Below, in pieces: positions 7,990 to 17,832 of a stretch of 64,000 nt of DNA. The notes under the pieces are model-generated. The model was not told where the DNA came from. It searched no databases and saw nothing but the letters and a program-made list of their open reading frames with translations. Source of the stretch: Paenibacillus sp. LHD-38 (GTDB lineage Bacteria > Bacillota > Bacilli > Paenibacillales > Paenibacillaceae); contig NZ_JAVIFU010000002.1 of assembly GCF_031157315.1 (NCBI RefSeq), positions 62,001 through 126,000 of the forward strand, given 5' to 3'. Every line of letters begins with the position of its first letter. Positions within the stretch are counted from its first letter, which is position 1. A program made the position numbers and the translations under genes.

Positions 7990-10071
7990 CTATTTGATAA
8001 GCGCATTCGGATCAATAATTAGTGCGACATAACCATCGCCGAGAATGGTTGCGCCGGAAACCGCATCGATGTTTGTTAAATATTTACCCAAAGTTTTAAG
8101 AACGATTTCACTTTGACCGATAAATTCATCAACCATGACTGCTGCCCATTTTTCGCCTTTTCGCACCACGACAATTTCAGTCTCATTCTCATCGTTTTCA
8201 TTAAAATCAGGAGAATCAAGTACTTTGCTTAGTGATACTAAAGGAATGATTGCATTTCTAAACTCAATCATCTTATTGCCGTGTACATTTATAATTTGTT
8301 CCCTGCGAATAATGCCTGTTTCAACGATTGAAGATAAAGGAATCGCATATTTTTCCGAGCCCAGCTTGATCAGCATAGCCGAAATGATAGAAAGCGTAAG
8401 CGGAAGCTGTACGGAAAACTTAGTGCCTCTGCCAAAAGCAGAGTCTATCGTTACGTTACCGCCTAACGAAGTGATTTTGGAACGTACGACGTCAAGTCCT
8501 ACACCGCGACCTGAAATATCCGAAATCTTATCTGCAGTACTGAAGCCTGCTGCAAAAATCAGCATATTAATTTCATCTGGAGACAATAGCTTCGCTTGTT
8601 CTTCGGTAACGACACCATTTTTAATCGCGGTTTTAAGCACACGTTCATGATGAATTCCGCGGCCATCCTCTTCGACTTCAATAAAGACATGGTTCCCGCT
8701 GTGATAAGCACGCAAGTAAATTGTCCCTGTCTCTGACTTGCCTGCTGCAATCCGCTCATCAACGGTTTCAATACCATGATCTACTGAATTTCTCAACAAA
8801 TGAACAAGCGGGTCGCCGATTTCATCGATTACCGTGCGATCGAGCTCCGTGTCTGCTCCTGTAATAACAAGATCAATTTTTTTATCAAGCGATTTAGCCA
8901 AATCTCTTATCATGCGCGGGAATCTATTAAATACGGAATCAACTGGCACCATGCGCAGCTTAAGCACGATACTTTGCAAATCCGAGCTAACACGCGTCAT
9001 ATGCTCAACTGTTTCTGTTAAATCATTGCGTTTGATTTCACTTGAAAGCTGCTCGAGTCTTACCCGGTCGATAAGCAATTCACTAAATAGGTTCATAAGC
9101 GTATCGAGTCTCTCAATATCCACTCGAATGGTTCTTGATACGTTGGCAGGCGCAGCTTGTGCAGCAGGTGCTTGTACCTTGGTAGCGGCATCACGCGGCG
9201 TTTCCGTCTTAACAGATGCCTGCGCAGCAGGCGCAATCTCCTCGACTGCTTCCACTGCAGCTGCGGCATTTGATTGGCTGAGCACAGCCAATGATTCAGC
9301 ATCGAGCTGAGTTACAACAGCGGATTCAATTTCCGAAATATTAAGAAGCTGCGCTTGAAGATCTTCCTGCGTCAAGCGGCAAATCGTAAAAACAGCGAAG
9401 GTGAAATCAAATTTTTCCTGCTCGATATCTTGTACCGACGGATCAGATTTAATTACTTCACCATTACGTTCGAGAAGATCAAACACCATATAGGCACGTA
9501 CCGCTTTAAGCATGCAATTATCACGGATTGCTATCTGAATGTGATATACTTGATGGCCTGATTCAATCGATTGCAGCAATATGGAAGATTGGAACTCATC
9601 CAGCAGCATCGCCCCTGATGCGCTTGGAGTTGCGGTATTTGGCGCTTTAGCGGCTACGGTAGGTGCTGCCATCGCATTGCTTGCACTATAGTCGCTCTTC
9701 AATATGATTTGAAGTGACGCAACAATGGCTGTGACGTCAGCTTTACCGGTACCGCCGCCTACGATATCCTGAACCATCGCTTCGAGTGCATCAAGCCCTT
9801 TGAACAAGGTGTCAAAAATAAAGCTATCCATTTTAAGCTTGCTATTGCGAACGAGATCCAGCACGTTTTCCATTTCATGCGTCAGTGCGGCCAAATCTTC
9901 AAAACCCATAGTAGCTGACATCCCTTTCAGCGTATGCGCTGATCGGAAAATGTTTTGAACGATACTAAGCTCCTCCGGCTCGCTTTCCAGTCGAAGCAAA
10001 TTTTCATTTAAGGATTGCAGGTGATCATTAGATTCATCGATAAACATCGATAAATAGGCATTCATATCCAT
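7990..10071 (-). CDS. cheA: Chemotaxis histidine kinase CheA
   Basis: 693 aa. Autophosphorylates in response to receptors and donates phosphate to CheY and CheB. Domains in order: Hpt/P1 (1-110) with the phospho-acceptor H46 in RSAHTLKGM; P2 (about 155-265); an Ala-rich linker; P3 dimerisation helices (about 310-375, DTLMNLFSELLIDRVRLEQL); P4 HATPase (about 375-545) with N-box HLLRNSVDHGIE, G1 EDDGRGI-type EDGRGI and G2 SGRGVGLDVV; and a CheW-like P5 (about 550-690). It starts 44 nt after cheB. Confidence 0.98.
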   Translation of the reverse strand: MDMNAYLSMFIDESNDHLQSLNENLLRLESEPEELSIVQNIFRSAHTLKGMSATMGFEDLAALTHEMENVLDLVRNSKLKMDSFIFDTLFKGLDALEAMVQDIVGGGTGKADVTAIVASLQIILKSDYSASNAMAAPTVAAKAPNTATPSASGAMLLDEFQSSILLQSIESGHQVYHIQIAIRDNCMLKAVRAYMVFDLLERNGEVIKSDPSVQDIEQEKFDFTFAVFTICRLTQEDLQAQLLNISEIESAVVTQLDAESLAVLSQSNAAAAVEAVEEIAPAAQASVKTETPRDAATKVQAPAAQAAPANVSRTIRVDIERLDTLMNLFSELLIDRVRLEQLSSEIKRNDLTETVEHMTRVSSDLQSIVLKLRMVPVDSVFNRFPRMIRDLAKSLDKKIDLVITGADTELDRTVIDEIGDPLVHLLRNSVDHGIETVDERIAAGKSETGTIYLRAYHSGNHVFIEVEEDGRGIHHERVLKTAIKNGVVTEEQAKLLSPDEINMLIFAAGFSTADKISDISGRGVGLDVVRSKITSLGGNVTIDSAFGRGTKFSVQLPLTLSIISAMLIKLGSEKYAIPLSSIVETGIIRREQIINVHGNKMIEFRNAIIPLVSLSKVLDSPDFNENDENETEIVVVRKGEKWAAVMVDEFIGQSEIVLKTLGKYLTNIDAVSGATILGDGYVALIIDPNALIK

Positions 10072-10115
10072 TTCCTAGCACCTCCTGTTAGTATGTTTAA
10101 GCGATTGGAGCCTAT

Positions 10116-11477
10116 TTATTTCATCACTGCTTGCACGAGTTGTGAAGCAATGTCTTGAAGCGGTAATATTTTGTAGACACATCCTGCTTCAACGGCAGAT
10201 CTTGGCATACCGTAGACGACACATGTTTCTTCTGCTTCTGCAATGGTCGTTTCTATGCCAGACTCTACCAGAAGTTTCATACCCTTCGCCCCATCGCTGC
10301 CCATCCCCGTCATGATAACAGCATGACGTTTAAGTTCTCGATATGGCGTCAATGATTCAAACAAAACATCCACTGATGGGCGATGACCGTTTCGTTGAGG
10401 CTGCTCAGTGAGCAGAATCGTGAAGCCTTTCGAATCTTTGCAAAGCTCCATATGAAATCCGCCGGGCGCGATATATACAACTCCAGCACTCACTCTCCCA
10501 CCTTGTTCTGCCTCAACTACATGAAGCTCGCTAAAACTATCTAGTCGTTGTGCAAGCGATTTTGTAAATCTAGGAGGCATATGCTGCACGATAAGGACAG
10601 GAGCTGGGAAGTCAGCCGGCAAGGAAGTAATGACCTCATGCAGCGCTCTTGGGCCACCTGTAGATGTGCCAATCGCTACGATATGCTTGAAAGTCGATAC
10701 CGAACTGCTAGACATTCCTTTTCTAATTATAAGCGGCTCAGTTTGCTGAGGTTTTACATCAGGCTGCACGGTTTTGCCGACTGATTTACACGTTACAACC
10801 GTTGACTTTGCTTCGTTAGACGCAACTTTCTCAGGCTTAGATTCTTTTTGTTTTGTATGTAAAGGGGGTGCCGATCGCTGCGGCCTTTGCTTGCTATCCT
10901 CTTTCGGAAACAATGGTTTGTCCCGATCTTTAATCGGAGTAAGCAGCGGTGCAAGTGTTGGCTCCACATGTTGTACGGGCTTTTCTATGGCTGCAGCTAA
11001 TTCCTGTATGGCTTGAATTAAAATATCGATTACCGACTCATGCTTTTCACTGATAGTAATTGCAGGTTGATGCCGCTTTGTTAAAACGGCAATACGTAAT
11101 TTTTCAAGTAAAAAATCGCCAACCTGGTGAATATCATTTGAAATCGCGCTAGAAGGTTTTCTAATAAAGTCAAAAGCTCCGAATTGCAGCGCTTTAATGG
11201 TTTCTCTCGTGTTATCTTCGCTAATTCCCGAAAGCATAATAACAGGAGTCGGATTTTCTTTCATAATACATTGCAATGCTTCTATTCCGTTCATCAAAGG
11301 CATTTCCAAATCTAATGTAACGGCATCCGGTTTCCATTCGCGAACCGCTTCTATGGCTTCTTGACCATTGGCAGCGGTAGCAACAATCATAAACTGAGGA
11401 TCTTGAACAATTAGATCACTTATAATCTTCCTCATGAATCCGGAATCATCAACAACAAGCACGCGATAAAGAACCAT
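10116..11477 (-). CDS. cheB: Chemotaxis response regulator protein-glutamate methylesterase CheB
   Basis: 453 aa. Removes receptor methyl groups when phosphorylated by CheA. The receiver domain (1-120) has D10/D11 and phospho-acceptor D56 (VTLDLEMP). The C-terminal methylesterase (about 270-453) shows the triad Ser in AIGTSTGGP, His in VQHMPPRFT and Asp in MTGMGSDGAKGM. The linker of about 140 polar residues between domains is much longer than in B. subtilis CheB (whole protein about 357 aa). It lies between flhG and cheA. Confidence 0.97.
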   Translation of the reverse strand: MVLYRVLVVDDSGFMRKIISDLIVQDPQFMIVATAANGQEAIEAVREWKPDAVTLDLEMPLMNGIEALQCIMKENPTPVIMLSGISEDNTRETIKALQFGAFDFIRKPSSAISNDIHQVGDFLLEKLRIAVLTKRHQPAITISEKHESVIDILIQAIQELAAAIEKPVQHVEPTLAPLLTPIKDRDKPLFPKEDSKQRPQRSAPPLHTKQKESKPEKVASNEAKSTVVTCKSVGKTVQPDVKPQQTEPLIIRKGMSSSSVSTFKHIVAIGTSTGGPRALHEVITSLPADFPAPVLIVQHMPPRFTKSLAQRLDSFSELHVVEAEQGGRVSAGVVYIAPGGFHMELCKDSKGFTILLTEQPQRNGHRPSVDVLFESLTPYRELKRHAVIMTGMGSDGAKGMKLLVESGIETTIAEAEETCVVYGMPRSAVEAGCVYKILPLQDIASQLVQAVMK

Positions 11478-11503
11478 AATATTTCCTCCTCACTTTCAAA
11501 GGA

Positions 11504-12373
11504 TTATCTTGAGAGTCTGAACATTTTATGCAAAAATCCTTTGACACCGCCGCTTGGCACCGAGCTCTGTGGGATTTCTAGAAAATGCTTCGCGATCCGA
11601 TCAATGGCGATCGAAGCTTCGCTCCCCGGGTATGCCACAGTAAACGGAATTTGTCGTTTTACAGCTTTAGAAACGTTCGGATCATCTGGCAAAATACCTA
11701 AATGAGGCAAATCTGATTGTAAAAATCGCTGGGATACCATACTGATTTTTTCCGCGGTCTGCTTCCCTTCACGCGTATCGGTAGCACGGTTGACCACTAA
11801 TTTGAATTGAACGTCTACTTCCATGGTTTTGACCATTTTAATTAAGGCATAAGCGTCTGTTATTGACGTAGGCTCAGGCGTTGTTACCACAATCGTTTCC
11901 TGTGCGGCAGTTATAAACTTAACGGTTTCCTTCGAGAGACCGGCACCTGTGTCAAACAATATAAGATCATATTTGCCATGGAGCTTGTTAATCTCATCCG
12001 CAAACCGATCAAGCTGCTCCGTGGATAGGTCCATTAGATCTCGAAATCCGGAACCGCCTGCGATAAAATGAAGTCCCTCAGGGCCCTCCTGCACGATTTC
12101 CCAAATCGTTTTTTCTTGTTTAAGAAGGTGATATAAATTGTAAGTGGAAGACACACCCATAAGCACATCAATATTCGCCATACCGATGTCTGCATCAAAG
12201 ACGAGCACTTTTTTCCCTAGCCGCTGAAGTGACAAAGCGAAATTCAGGCTGAAATTCGACTTACCGACACCGCCCTTCCCGCTAGTGACCGTTACGACCC
12301 GAGTCGTTCGTCCTTCTTCTTGCTGCTCTTGCTGCTTGACTAAATTACGCAACGCTTCAGCTTGATCCATCAT
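11504..12373 (-). CDS. flhG: MinD-like ATPase FlhG (YlxH)
   Basis: 289 aa. Controls flagellar number and position with FlhF, and in B. subtilis helps C-ring assembly via FliY. The short N-terminal amphipathic helix carries a FlhF-activating type segment (MDQAEALRNLVKQQ), followed by a deviant Walker A TSGKGGVGKSNFSLN and the Walker A' region VFDADIGMANIDVLMG. It overlaps flhF by 4 nt (12370-12373), in keeping with the partnership. Confidence 0.96.
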   Translation of the reverse strand: MMDQAEALRNLVKQQEQQEEGRTTRVVTVTSGKGGVGKSNFSLNFALSLQRLGKKVLVFDADIGMANIDVLMGVSSTYNLYHLLKQEKTIWEIVQEGPEGLHFIAGGSGFRDLMDLSTEQLDRFADEINKLHGKYDLILFDTGAGLSKETVKFITAAQETIVVTTPEPTSITDAYALIKMVKTMEVDVQFKLVVNRATDTREGKQTAEKISMVSQRFLQSDLPHLGILPDDPNVSKAVKRQIPFTVAYPGSEASIAIDRIAKHFLEIPQSSVPSGGVKGFLHKMFRLSR

Positions 12374-13572
12374 GGGGCATTACTCCTCAGAAGCTGGCGG
12401 ATGTACGATTCAACTTGAAACTTCTCAATATCGTCTGGAACGGTTTGGCCGCTTGCCATATAAGTCGGAAGCAATTCGTAATTCATAATCAGATTAAATA
12501 TGGCTCCATAAACTGATGTTTCATCAAGCTTCGTGAAAAGCACTTTTTGAACGCCATACTTGCAAAAGTGATCTGCGACCGCAGCCATATCCCGTGTTTT
12601 TCCAGTCATGCTAAGCACCAAGACCGTTTCACTTGGTTCTGATGTTTGAAGCAGGCTGTTCACTTCAGAGACATGAAGTTCGCTGCGGAAATTCCGTCCT
12701 GCAGTATCCATGTAAATCAGTTCACGCTCATCCAGTTGCTTGAAGGCGCGTGGCAAATCCATTTGCGAGAATACAACCTCAAGTGGTACGTTCAAAATGT
12801 TGGCATAGGTTCTGAGCTGATCGACGGCCGCAATTCGGTATGTATCAGAAGTAATAAAACCGACTTTTTTACCATGCTTGATGGTTTGCTCTGCAGCCAG
12901 CTTTGCAATCGTAGTTGTCTTGCCTACACCAGTTGGCCCGACAAAATGAACCACCCTTACCTGATTGCTAATTCCGCTGCCGCTGTAAGGTTGAAGCCAT
13001 TCTTCAAGCTGCGAGGCAGCATGCTCCCAGACATGTTCTTTACTAAACTCGCTGCCTGCTTCTGTTTGCTTGTCCATGATTGCTTGGAGCAGACGATCAA
13101 TCCATTTTGTTTCCATCTCTTGCTCGATCAAGTGTTCGTTAAGCCTTATCAGATGCTCAGACATAGCTGCGGCTTGCGTTTGTTGTTTGGATAGTTTTAC
13201 CATATATTCTCTTAAATCTCTGATCTCATCAATGATAAACTGTTCACGTTCGCTGCTGTGCTTCGGTTTCTCGACAGGAGGTGCAGCGGGCGCCTCCATT
13301 ACGGCTGTAGCTGTCCGCTGTGCCGTTTGCAAAATTTGCTCCACCGCGGCATCTACTTGTGGGTTCGACACCCGCTGAGGCTGAGCTGGAATATTCGCTT
13401 GATTTGATTCAATGGCGGCTATAACCTCCATCTTTTTCTTGCGGAACATCCCCATAAAGCCGCCAACCTTAATTTCTTTCGTATTTAAGATCACAGCGTC
13501 TTTGCCAAGCTCACTTCTGATCAATGTCACAGCTTCTGGCAGTGCATTCACCACATAACGTTTTACTCTCAT
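12370..13572 (-). CDS. flhF: SRP-type GTPase FlhF
   Basis: 400 aa. Signal-recognition-family GTPase that sets the site of flagellar assembly. The B domain (1-115) is variable, the N domain spans about 115-205, and the G domain has G1 [34 protein letters not shown], the DTAGRN motif and TKLDET. It overlaps flhA at its start (ATGA, 13569-13572) and flhG at its end. Confidence 0.97.
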   Translation of the reverse strand: MRVKRYVVNALPEAVTLIRSELGKDAVILNTKEIKVGGFMGMFRKKKMEVIAAIESNQANIPAQPQRVSNPQVDAAVEQILQTAQRTATAVMEAPAAPPVEKPKHSSEREQFIIDEIRDLREYMVKLSKQQTQAAAMSEHLIRLNEHLIEQEMETKWIDRLLQAIMDKQTEAGSEFSKEHVWEHAASQLEEWLQPYSGSGISNQVRVVHFVGPTGVGKTTTIAKLAAEQTIKHGKKVGFITSDTYRIAAVDQLRTYANILNVPLEVVFSQMDLPRAFKQLDERELIYMDTAGRNFRSELHVSEVNSLLQTSEPSETVLVLSMTGKTRDMAAVADHFCKYGVQKVLFTKLDETSVYGAIFNLIMNYELLPTYMASGQTVPDDIEKFQVESYIRQLLRSNAP

Positions 13573-15599
13573 AAATTCACCACCCCGACGCTTTGAACTT
13601 CGATGTTGGGTTCAAGCTCACTGTAAGAAAGCACAGGCACATCTTGCATGGTTCTCTCTACAATTTGTCTCAAATACATTCGGATTGTAGGTGATGCGAG
13701 AACGACTGGCTGTTGACCGGATTGAATTTGACGATTTACATGCTCGTTCAGCTTCTGATAAATCTGCTGAGTTGAAATGGGATCTAATGCGATATAGCTG
13801 CCTTGATCCGACTGCTGAACGGATTCAGCGATTTTCTTCTCAAGCTGAGGGCCTACCGTAATTACGCGCAGGGTATCGCTGCCCGATGAGAATTGCTGCG
13901 TAATTTGTCTGGACAATGATTGCCTCACATACTCGGTTAAAATATCCGGATCCTTCGTATAATTCCCGTGGTCTGCTAACGCTTCAAAGATAGTAACCAA
14001 ATCTCGTATGGATACCTTCTCACGAAGCAGCTTAGACAATACTTTCTGTATGTCACCGATCGTTAGAATCGATGGAATTAACTCGTCAATGAGTGCAGGA
14101 TAAGATTCTTTGACGTTTTCAACAAGCTGCTTCGTTTCTTGACGACCTATCAGCTCATGGGCATGACGTTTAATAATTTCAGTCAGATGAGTTGCCACCA
14201 CGGATGGAGGATCGACTACGGTATAACCGGATAGCTCAGCCCTCTCCTTCATCTGCTCATCAATCCAGATGGCAGGCAAACCGAAGGCGGGCTCCGTTGT
14301 TTCTATCCCCACTACCGAATCGTCCTCAAAGCCCGGGCTCATCGCTAAATAATGATTAAGCAGCAAGTCACCGCGAGCAACGGTATTTCCTTTGATTTTA
14401 ATCACATATTCATTTGGTTTTAATTGAATGTTATCCCGAATCCTTATGACAGGAACGACGAGTCCCAGTTCTAGCGCACATTGCCTCCGAATCATGATGA
14501 TTCGATCAAGCAAGTCTCCGCCTTGCTGTGTATCGGCAAGCGGGATCAGTCCGTAACCAAATTCGAATTCGATTGGATCGACCTGCAAGAGACTTATTAC
14601 ACTCTCAGGGCTGCGAACCTCTTCAATTTGTTGTTCTTCAACAAGCATATCCTCTTGCTCCTGCTGCTTGTGGATGGCCTTCTGCATGTACCAGCCACCA
14701 AAAGCAAGCATGATCGCAAATGGCCAGGTTCTGATCGGACCAATCGGTGTAAGGCCGAGCAAAGCAATCGTCCCTGCAGCAATAAACAACAGCTTAGGAT
14801 ATTTGAAAAGCTGTGCGGTAACATCTTCTGCCAGATTGCCCTCAGAAGCTGCTCTCGTAACAATAAGACCCGCGGCCGTCGAGATTAGCAAAGCTGGTAT
14901 TTGGCTGACGAGACCGTCACCGATCGTTAAGATCGAGAACGTGGAAAGCGATTCGCCAAAGCTTAAGTCGTGAATGGCCATACCGATAATAAATCCGCCG
15001 ACTAAGTTAATGACAAGAATGATGATGGACGCTATCGCATCACCTTTTACGAATTTACTGGCACCATCCATAGCGCCATAAAAATCAGCTTCCCGTTCGA
15101 TTTTGGAACGGCGTGCTTTCGCTTGTTGTTCGTTTATCAGGCCAGCGTTCAAATCAGCATCGATACTCATTTGTTTACCTGGCATCGCGTCCAGCGTAAA
15201 CCTTGCTGCAACCTCTGCTACACGCTCAGAGCCTTTGGTAATTACGATAAACTGAACGACTACGAGAATGAGAAAAACAATGAAGCCGATTGCAATTTGT
15301 CCTCCGCCAACCCAGCTGCCAAAGGTAGCAACAACTTCTCCGGCTTCCGCATGAGATAAAATGTTTCTTGTTGTTGATACGTTTAGCGCTAGTCGGAACA
15401 GGGTAGTAATTAATAAAATTGCCGGAAATATGGAGAAATCGAGCGCTTCCTTTGTATTCATTGCGATAAGCAAAATCATCAATGCCATTGAAATGTTCAA
15501 TATAATTAGAATGTCTAGTAGTAGGACTGGGATCGGGATTATCATCATGAGCACAATTCCAATTACGCCAAACAGTACTACAAAGTCCTTTGCTTTCAT
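13569..15599 (-). CDS. flhA: Flagellar export gate protein FlhA
   Basis: 676 aa. Forms the nonameric ring and ion-coupled gate of the flagellar type III export apparatus. The N-terminal half has about eight membrane spans, with the FHIPEP signature visible as GKQMSIDADLNAGLINEQQA in the cytoplasmic loop. The C-terminal cytoplasmic domain (about 330-676) docks chaperone-substrate complexes. It lies 22 nt downstream of flhB and overlaps flhF by 4 nt. Confidence 0.98.
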   Translation of the reverse strand: MKAKDFVVLFGVIGIVLMMIIPIPVLLLDILIILNISMALMILLIAMNTKEALDFSIFPAILLITTLFRLALNVSTTRNILSHAEAGEVVATFGSWVGGGQIAIGFIVFLILVVVQFIVITKGSERVAEVAARFTLDAMPGKQMSIDADLNAGLINEQQAKARRSKIEREADFYGAMDGASKFVKGDAIASIIILVINLVGGFIIGMAIHDLSFGESLSTFSILTIGDGLVSQIPALLISTAAGLIVTRAASEGNLAEDVTAQLFKYPKLLFIAAGTIALLGLTPIGPIRTWPFAIMLAFGGWYMQKAIHKQQEQEDMLVEEQQIEEVRSPESVISLLQVDPIEFEFGYGLIPLADTQQGGDLLDRIIMIRRQCALELGLVVPVIRIRDNIQLKPNEYVIKIKGNTVARGDLLLNHYLAMSPGFEDDSVVGIETTEPAFGLPAIWIDEQMKERAELSGYTVVDPPSVVATHLTEIIKRHAHELIGRQETKQLVENVKESYPALIDELIPSILTIGDIQKVLSKLLREKVSIRDLVTIFEALADHGNYTKDPDILTEYVRQSLSRQITQQFSSGSDTLRVITVGPQLEKKIAESVQQSDQGSYIALDPISTQQIYQKLNEHVNRQIQSGQQPVVLASPTIRMYLRQIVERTMQDVPVLSYSELEPNIEVQSVGVVNL

Positions 15600-15621
15600 G
15601 ATTCCGTCTCCTCCCGTGGTG

Positions 15622-16719
15622 TTATGATGATTTTACTCGGCCCTTCATTTTGTATACGTATGCTAGCACCTCGGCCACAGCTTGGAACAAGTCTGGAGGA
15701 ATGACGTCTCCGATTTCGGCTCGTTCATAAAGCGCTCTGGCCAGTGGTTTATTTTCCATTGTGACAACCCCGTTTTCTTTTGCTATTTCTCTAATGCGAA
15801 GCGCTACATGATCCATCCCTTTTGCTATGATCTTTGGCGCCTCCATTTTCGTTGCATCGTATTTCAATGCGATAGCAAAATGGGTTGGGTTGGTAATAAT
15901 GACATCCGCTTTTGGCACCTCTTGCATCATGCGCTGCATCGCCATTCTTCGTTGACGCTCCCGAATTTTCCCTTTTATGAGAGGATCACCTTCAGATTTT
16001 TTGTATTCATCTTTTATATCTTGCTTAGACATTCTTAGGCTTTTGTTATGCTCATAGGTTTGATAGAAAAAATCAGCTAACGCAAGTGCGGTAAGCACTG
16101 CTCCGATCTCAATGCCAAGCTTAACGGTCAGACCTGCTGTAAAGGTGAATATTTGTTGTATAGGAAGGCTTGCTAATACTAATATGCGGTCCCAATCCTT
16201 AGAAATGGTCAAAAATACGAGAACGGCAACGATTAGGAGTTTTAACACGCTTTTCAAAAATTCCACGACTGTCCTTGCCGAGAAAATTTGTTTAAAGCCG
16301 TTAAGCGGATTTATCTTATCTAATTTCATTTTGAGAGGATCACCGGTTAATAGAAACCCGAACTGTACAATGTTGCCTAAAATGCCGATAAGAACGGTTA
16401 TTGCAAAGATCGGTAATAAAATAAGCAGAAGTTCAATCGTAACATCGTTGAAAAGCGACATAACATTTCCGGTTGTTAAGTCCATCAAAAGCCAGTCTTC
16501 AAACAAATTTCCAAACATCATCATGATATGTTCTTTGAAATAGCCGCCCAGCATGATGAACCCCATAAACATAAACAACAATATAAAAGAGCCTGGCAGG
16601 TCTGAAGATCTGGCAATTTGACCTTTCTTTCTCGCCTCATCCTTTTTCTTTGGAGTGGCCTTTTCCGTCTTTTCCTGACTGAAAAGCTGGAGATCAAGCT
16701 CTAGCCGGTAATTATGCAC
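15622..16719 (-). CDS. flhB: Flagellar export switch protein FlhB
   Basis: 365 aa. Switches export from rod/hook to filament substrates after self-cleavage. Four membrane segments occupy about 35-230. The autocleavage site NPTH lies at about residues 277-280 (ADVIITNPTHFAIALKYD), leaving a C-terminal fragment of about 88 residues. The start is GTG at 16719 with AGGAGG 8 nt upstream. A free-standing copy of the C-terminal fragment is encoded separately at 46394-46702. Confidence 0.97.
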   Translation of the reverse strand: MHNYRLELDLQLFSQEKTEKATPKKKDEARKKGQIARSSDLPGSFILLFMFMGFIMLGGYFKEHIMMMFGNLFEDWLLMDLTTGNVMSLFNDVTIELLLILLPIFAITVLIGILGNIVQFGFLLTGDPLKMKLDKINPLNGFKQIFSARTVVEFLKSVLKLLIVAVLVFLTISKDWDRILVLASLPIQQIFTFTAGLTVKLGIEIGAVLTALALADFFYQTYEHNKSLRMSKQDIKDEYKKSEGDPLIKGKIRERQRRMAMQRMMQEVPKADVIITNPTHFAIALKYDATKMEAPKIIAKGMDHVALRIREIAKENGVVTMENKPLARALYERAEIGDVIPPDLFQAVAEVLAYVYKMKGRVKSS

Positions 16720-16731
16720 GAAAGCATCCTC

Positions 16732-17529
16732 CTATGGCCCTTCAGGCGGCGGTCCTTGCACGATACCGAATAACTGCTCCAATGAATCAAACATGATGGA
16801 AAACAATCTTTCAAATATCCCAGCAAGACTTGGCATTAACAAAATAAGCAAAAACATGCCAATAATGAGCTTGAGCGGAATTCCGATTACAAAAACATTG
16901 AATTGAGGAGCAGTCTTAGTCAAGAAACCTAATCCCACATCCGTCAAAAACATGGCTACAATAAGCGGCGCTGCTACTTGTATGGCTAATAAAAATGTGT
17001 TTCCAACCATTCTCGTTAAAAAATCCGTCACGCTGCCACTCATCAACCTGCTGAACAAATCATTCGATAACGGCATCCATTGATAGCTGTCCATGAGCCC
17101 TGTCAATAAAAAATGGTGGCCGTTCATCATCAGAAATATAACGATAATTAACATGTACTTGAAGTTGCCGAGCAGCGGAGCAGAAGTGCCTGTATGGGGG
17201 TCTACGATGTTTGCCATTGCAAATCCAACTTGTAAATCCATAAAGGCGCCTGCCGTTTGAACCACTGTGAAAAACAAGTAAACAACATAGCCCATCATTA
17301 CGCCGACCAATATTTCACGAAACAGCACCAACACGTACTCTGCGTCCGGAACAATCGTCTGCTTCATTCCATACGTTAAGAAAACGATAAATGAAATAAA
17401 AAATCCAAGTCCGATCTTGAAAACATTCGGGACACCACGTGATGAAAACACAGGCGCTACGACGAAAAACGCAGTTATTCGACAAAAGATTAACAAAAAA
17501 ATAGGAAAACCTTGTACGATCGCGTTCAT
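16732..17529 (-). CDS. fliR: Flagellar export gate protein FliR
   Basis: 265 aa, mostly hydrophobic with about six membrane segments, completing the FliP5-Q4-R1 export gate in the MS-ring. Family features include the first segment FPIFLLIFCRITAFFVVAPVF and the QVGFAMANIVDPHTG loop. It lies between fliQ (11 nt upstream) and flhB (12 nt downstream). Confidence 0.97.
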   Translation of the reverse strand: MNAIVQGFPIFLLIFCRITAFFVVAPVFSSRGVPNVFKIGLGFFISFIVFLTYGMKQTIVPDAEYVLVLFREILVGVMMGYVVYLFFTVVQTAGAFMDLQVGFAMANIVDPHTGTSAPLLGNFKYMLIIVIFLMMNGHHFLLTGLMDSYQWMPLSNDLFSRLMSGSVTDFLTRMVGNTFLLAIQVAAPLIVAMFLTDVGLGFLTKTAPQFNVFVIGIPLKLIIGMFLLILLMPSLAGIFERLFSIMFDSLEQLFGIVQGPPPEGP

Positions 17530-17540
17530 CCACTCACAAC

Positions 17541-17810
17541 CTAACCGATGTAATTATGAAGATTATTCAGCAGATTGTAAGTGAAGTCGATAACCGTATT
17601 GAGTATCCATGGGCCAAAAATAATGATGGACACGAAAACCGCTACAATTTTCGGAACAAAAGCCAGCGTCTGCTCCTGAATCTGAGTTGTTGCTTGAAAT
17701 ATGCTGACGATTAACCCTACGACCAAAGCAAGAACGAGCATTGGCGCACTGGCTTTCAAAACCACGAATACAGCCTCTCCGGCTAATCCGATTATGAAAT
17801 CAGTACTCAT
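17541..17810 (-). CDS. fliQ: Flagellar export gate protein FliQ
   Basis: 89 aa, the usual family length, with two membrane helices (about 13-38 and 49-75) and the conserved APMLVLALVVGLIVSIFQAT and QIQEQTLAFVPKI segments. Part of the FliPQR gate. It starts 22 nt after fliP. Confidence 0.97.
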   Translation of the reverse strand: MSTDFIIGLAGEAVFVVLKASAPMLVLALVVGLIVSIFQATTQIQEQTLAFVPKIVAVFVSIIIFGPWILNTVIDFTYNLLNNLHNYIG

Positions 17811-17832
17811 CGAACGTCCCTCCCTGCTAGTA

